Of a stretch of DNA of 17,845 bases, positions 15,083 to 17,845 are shown in pieces. Origin of the DNA: an uncultured Lachnospiraceae bacterium (GTDB taxonomy: Bacteria > Bacillota > Clostridia > Lachnospirales > Lachnospiraceae); assembly GCA_902803305.1 (NCBI GenBank), contig CADCPL010000247.1:1-17845 (forward strand). Reading direction: 5' to 3'. The translations under genes were made by a program, and so were the position numbers. How positions within the stretch are numbered: position 1 is the first letter of the stretch; every line of letters starts with the position of its first letter. The notes below the pieces were generated by a model that was not told where the DNA came from, did not search any database, and saw only the letters and a program-made list of their open reading frames with translations.

Positions 15083-16474
15083 ATGACACGCGAAAAATAT
15101 GAATCATTATCACTTTCGGCTTTAAAAGATATTGCAAAGGCTCGCAATATCAAGGGCATTTCTCTTATGAAGAAGAGTGAACTTGTTGATGCGATGCTCG
15201 CTCTTGACGCAAAAGAGGCAAGTTCGGCCGGAGCAAAGAGTGAAAAGAAAGGGGAAGGAGAGGAAAAGCCCAGGAAGCCCCTTTCGGATGAGGACAGAAG
15301 GACTGCCGTAGGCGAAGAGTCCGAATTGTCGGAAGAAAAGAAAATGCTTGATTCCGGAGAGGAAGCAAGAGGCATATTGGAGGTAATGGCTGACGGATAC
15401 GGCTTCATCAGGAGTGAGAATTATCTTCCCGGTGATGACGATGTATATGTTGCACCAAGTCAGATCAGGAGATTCGGGCTTAAGACCGGAGATATCATCG
15501 TGGGTAACATGAGGGTCAAGAATCCGAATGACAAGTTCGGCGCGCTCCTGTTTGTTAAGTCGATCAACGGACTGGCACCGTCGGATGCTACAAAACGCAA
15601 GAATTTTGAGGATCTGACGCCCGTATTCCCGGATGAAAAGCTTGTGCTCGAGACACCGGGAGGCAGCATTGCGATGCGTATCATGGACATGATGTGTCCC
15701 GTCGGAAAAGGCCAGAGAGGAATGATAGTATCACCGCCCAAGGCCGGAAAGACTACGCTTCTTAAAGATGTTGCCAAGTCTATAACAAAGAATAATCCGG
15801 AGATGCATCTTCTGATCCTTCTGATTGATGAGCGTCCCGAGGAAGTTACGGATATCAAGGAATCGATCGAGGGAGAGCAGGTTGAGGTCATTTATTCAAC
15901 CTTTGATGAGCTTCCGGAGCATCATAAGAGAGTTTCGGAAATGGTCATCGAACGTGCCAAGAGACTCGTTGAACACGGCGAGGATGTCACGATACTCCTT
16001 GATTCCATAACAAGACTGACGAGAGCATATAACCTTACCGTTCAGCCGAGCGGACGTACACTTTCGGGTGGTCTCGATCCCGCCGCACTTCACATGCCGA
16101 AGCGTTTCTTCGGTGCGGCCAGGAACATGCGCGAAGGCGGAAGTCTTACGATACTCGCTACAGCTCTTATAGATACGGGATCCAAGATGGATGACGTCGT
16201 ATACGAGGAATTCAAGGGAACGGGTAACATGGAAATGGTCCTTGACAGAAAGCTTTCCGAGAAGAGAGTATTCCCGGCCATAGACATTCCGAAGAGCGGA
16301 ACAAGGCGTGATGACCTGCTCCTTGAGCCTTATGAGCTTGAAGCCATCAATGTACTGCGCAAGGCATTTAACGGCCTCAAGCCCGAGGAAGCCGTTGAAA
16401 AGTGTCTGGATATATTCGTCCATACGAGAAATAATGTCGAATTTGTCGAGATGATAAAGAAGATAAGGATCTGA
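15083..16474 (+). CDS. rho: Transcription termination factor Rho
   Basis: A 463-residue hexameric RNA-dependent ATPase that ends transcription at Rho-dependent sites. Domains: a Rho N-terminal helical domain (1-45, SLSALKDIAKARNIKG and KSELVDAML); a charged insert (about 46-95) rich in Glu, Lys and Ser; a cold-shock-like RNA-binding domain (about 96-165, GYGFIRSENYLPGDDDVYV); and the ATPase core. Walker A SPPKAGKTT is at 217-225; LLIDERPEEV (246-255) holds the catalytic Glu; Walker B ILLDS is at 304-308. The Q-loop region includes QPSGRTLSGG, and the R-loop and secondary-channel region is ALIDTGSKMDDVVYEEFKGTGNM. All key motifs are intact. The start at 15083 has AGGAGG (15073-15078) 4 nt upstream. 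It is divergent from DUF4364 and convergent with DUF4153 (6-nt gap). Autoregulation of rho by its own product is known elsewhere; the leader here is too short to judge. Confidence 0.97.
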   Translation: MTREKYESLSLSALKDIAKARNIKGISLMKKSELVDAMLALDAKEASSAGAKSEKKGEGEEKPRKPLSDEDRRTAVGEESELSEEKKMLDSGEEARGILEVMADGYGFIRSENYLPGDDDVYVAPSQIRRFGLKTGDIIVGNMRVKNPNDKFGALLFVKSINGLAPSDATKRKNFEDLTPVFPDEKLVLETPGGSIAMRIMDMMCPVGKGQRGMIVSPPKAGKTTLLKDVAKSITKNNPEMHLLILLIDERPEEVTDIKESIEGEQVEVIYSTFDELPEHHKRVSEMVIERAKRLVEHGEDVTILLDSITRLTRAYNLTVQPSGRTLSGGLDPAALHMPKRFFGAARNMREGGSLTILATALIDTGSKMDDVVYEEFKGTGNMEMVLDRKLSEKRVFPAIDIPKSGTRRDDLLLEPYELEAINVLRKAFNGLKPEEAVEKCLDIFVHTRNNVEFVEMIKKIRI

Positions 16475-16480
16475 TGTTAT

Positions 16481-17845
16481 CTACCTGATAAACAAGAATC
16501 CGTTTACAGACGAGGAGACGGGTTTTCCGTTTTCAAGCGTAATGTCCGCATCTGTTATGTAGAGGCGGGCATTTTCGTCTATATCGATACATCCGAGCGG
16601 GGTTGCTTTTTCCATATATTCATCCCAGGAGATGACAGCATGTTCATATTGCATATACGGCTCTATGATGGCGGAAGCATAATCGTCAAGATCGATCGAG
16701 GTGTAGGTTTTGCCGGCCGCATCCACGGGGGTGTCCAAACGTCCGTCCTGAATGTGTATGTACTGCATTCCTTTGTATCCGCTTATATCTATATAGCCGT
16801 TTCCCATCGCCTGATCAAGAGTGCATGAGAACCACAGGTTTGAAGGATCCGACTGCTCGGATGCGTTTGCGATCGCAGCCGCTTCACCGGCCCTTGAGCG
16901 AAGGAGCGAAACGGTATCTTCGCTAAGGTCCTCGAAATAGCGCGAGGTTTTGCTGTTTTTGTAAAAACTGTTCCCGAGAAAGTCATACGCCGCGTTTGCG
17001 CGCATGTACTCCTTGTCCGATACGGCGACGCCGGAATTTTGCTTATCGAGATATGAACTGAGGGTATGTCTTGCCATGGTGACTGAAACCGCCTCGGCGT
17101 TTATGCCGGGAATGAATACTCCGATAACAGCGAAGAAACATACTATAAGAAGAAGATCTCTTCCTATTATCTCGTGATCACGCCTGTAAATGCTGTAGGC
17201 AATGATATAGACGATCTCAAACAATATGAATATAAGTCCGAAGTATCGCTTGGGCGTTATGCCGTATTGACTGATCCGGACCGTAACGGTATAGACCTGC
17301 ATTATGATGAACGGTGCGAAGATAAGAGGCATGTTAAATGCGATCTTCTGAAGAAAGCCGTCAGATCCCAATGGTGTGCACAGGTAGGCAACCAGCATCG
17401 ATATGACAAACAGCGCAGTCAGTATTCCATACACCGAATTGGACGGGACAGACAGCGTGATCACAAGCTTGAGCATATATATGTATATGATCACGTAGGC
17501 GATCGATACAAGGATCAGAAGGATATATCTCACAAGTATCTGTATGAACATATTTGCCCGTTCGTTTTTGCGTATGATCGTGATGAGTGCAGCGGGCACG
17601 TAGAAAAGTCCGTTTATGAGTATAAGGATCGGAGGAAGAAACCTAAAAGCATCATCATACAGCAGTACCGATACGATAGCCGTCAGCAGTAAGACTCCGA
17701 TCTGTATCACGCCGTATATTATGGAAGTAAAGAACAGACCCGAGTATGCGTTCAGTACGTGTTCATTGAAATTCTGATCGATGTCATGACTGTATGAAAA
17801 ATATATCGCGATAAGAAAAGCGATACATACAAGGCCGACGGAAAC
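16481..17845 (-). CDS. DUF4153-type polytopic membrane protein, 5' partial
   Basis: An integral membrane protein whose N terminus lies beyond the right edge. The GTG at 17708-17710 is not the start: the frame stays open for 45 more codons to the window end and those codons encode further hydrophobic and family-like sequence (VSVGLVCIAFLIAIYFSYS, then SGLFFTSIIYG). About 454 residues are visible. Roughly eight membrane segments occupy the first 270, including the signature-like VTVRISQYGITPKRYFG. A C-terminal soluble domain of about 185 residues, likely extracytoplasmic, carries the KEYMRANAAYDFLGNSFY segment. I recognise it as the DUF4153 type, a membrane family of unknown function; the name is recalled, not searched. 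It converges on rho with a 6-nt gap and has no terminator in between. Confidence 0.82.
   Translation of the reverse strand, partial: VSVGLVCIAFLIAIYFSYSHDIDQNFNEHVLNAYSGLFFTSIIYGVIQIGVLLLTAIVSVLLYDDAFRFLPPILILINGLFYVPAALITIIRKNERANMFIQILVRYILLILVSIAYVIIYIYMLKLVITLSVPSNSVYGILTALFVISMLVAYLCTPLGSDGFLQKIAFNMPLIFAPFIIMQVYTVTVRISQYGITPKRYFGLIFILFEIVYIIAYSIYRRDHEIIGRDLLLIVCFFAVIGVFIPGINAEAVSVTMARHTLSSYLDKQNSGVAVSDKEYMRANAAYDFLGNSFYKNSKTSRYFEDLSEDTVSLLRSRAGEAAAIANASEQSDPSNLWFSCTLDQAMGNGYIDISGYKGMQYIHIQDGRLDTPVDAAGKTYTSIDLDDYASAIIEPYMQYEHAVISWDEYMEKATPLGCIDIDENARLYITDADITLENGKPVSSSVNGFLFIR

Noticed and set aside
15037..15408. N-terminal extension of the DUF4364 reading frame
   Set aside because: It is a Ser-rich shadow of the rho insert region; a promoter and a family-like start lie at 15036.
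17708..17710. GTG as the start of the DUF4153 protein
   Set aside because: The frame continues open to the window edge with more membrane sequence, so the gene is simply truncated there.

Overview
This window looks like chromosomal DNA of a low-to-mid-GC anaerobic Firmicute, most likely a Lachnospiraceae-type Clostridium relative. The basis is gene content (DUF6062, DUF4364, DUF4250 and DUF4153 proteins, a Firmicute-type Rho with a charged N-terminal insert, a UraA-like permease), strong AGGAGG ribosome binding sites, sigma-A-type promoters with near-consensus boxes, and frequent ATA/AGG/AGA codons. I see no mobile elements, CRISPR arrays, rRNA or tRNA genes. Family names come from recalled family signatures; no search was run.

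Layout. 1-834: 3' part of nnrD (NAD(P)H-hydrate repair), cut by the window edge. 916-8749: a four-gene block on the + strand: an MMPL/RND-type membrane exporter, a secreted and membrane-anchored GLUG-repeat protein with a long helical insertion, a TetR regulator with an acidic tail, and a DUF6062 protein with two CxxC...CxxH modules. Exporter and GLUG genes overlap by 17 nt; TetR and DUF6062 genes overlap at ATGA. Each half has its own promoter with a palindrome near the start site. 8746-10113 (-): an RsmF-like rRNA cytosine methyltransferase, divergent from 10272-11639 (+), a uracil permease followed by the only clear intrinsic terminator. 11847-14342 (+): a cytoplasmic GH2 beta-mannosidase behind a perfect consensus promoter, with a 59-codon DUF4250 gene directly after it. 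14524-15036 (-): a DUF4364 protein, divergent from rho (15083-16474, +). 16481-17845 (-): a DUF4153 membrane protein running off the right edge.

How it works together. The 916-8749 block is the accessory-looking part: a regulated cell-envelope system in which an RND-fold exporter is co-translated with a large extracellular protein whose beta-solenoid is interrupted by about 400 helical residues, next to a TetR repressor that probably controls itself through a 27-bp palindrome. The substrate cannot be read from the sequence. The rest is housekeeping: rRNA modification, pyrimidine uptake, mannoside breakdown and transcription termination. Two minus-strand genes (the methyltransferase and DUF4364) have promoters ending 6-7 nt before their ATG and no Shine-Dalgarno, suggesting leaderless mRNAs. 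Three convergent gene pairs are packed end to end (4-nt overlap, 1-nt gap, 6-nt gap) with no intrinsic terminator between them.
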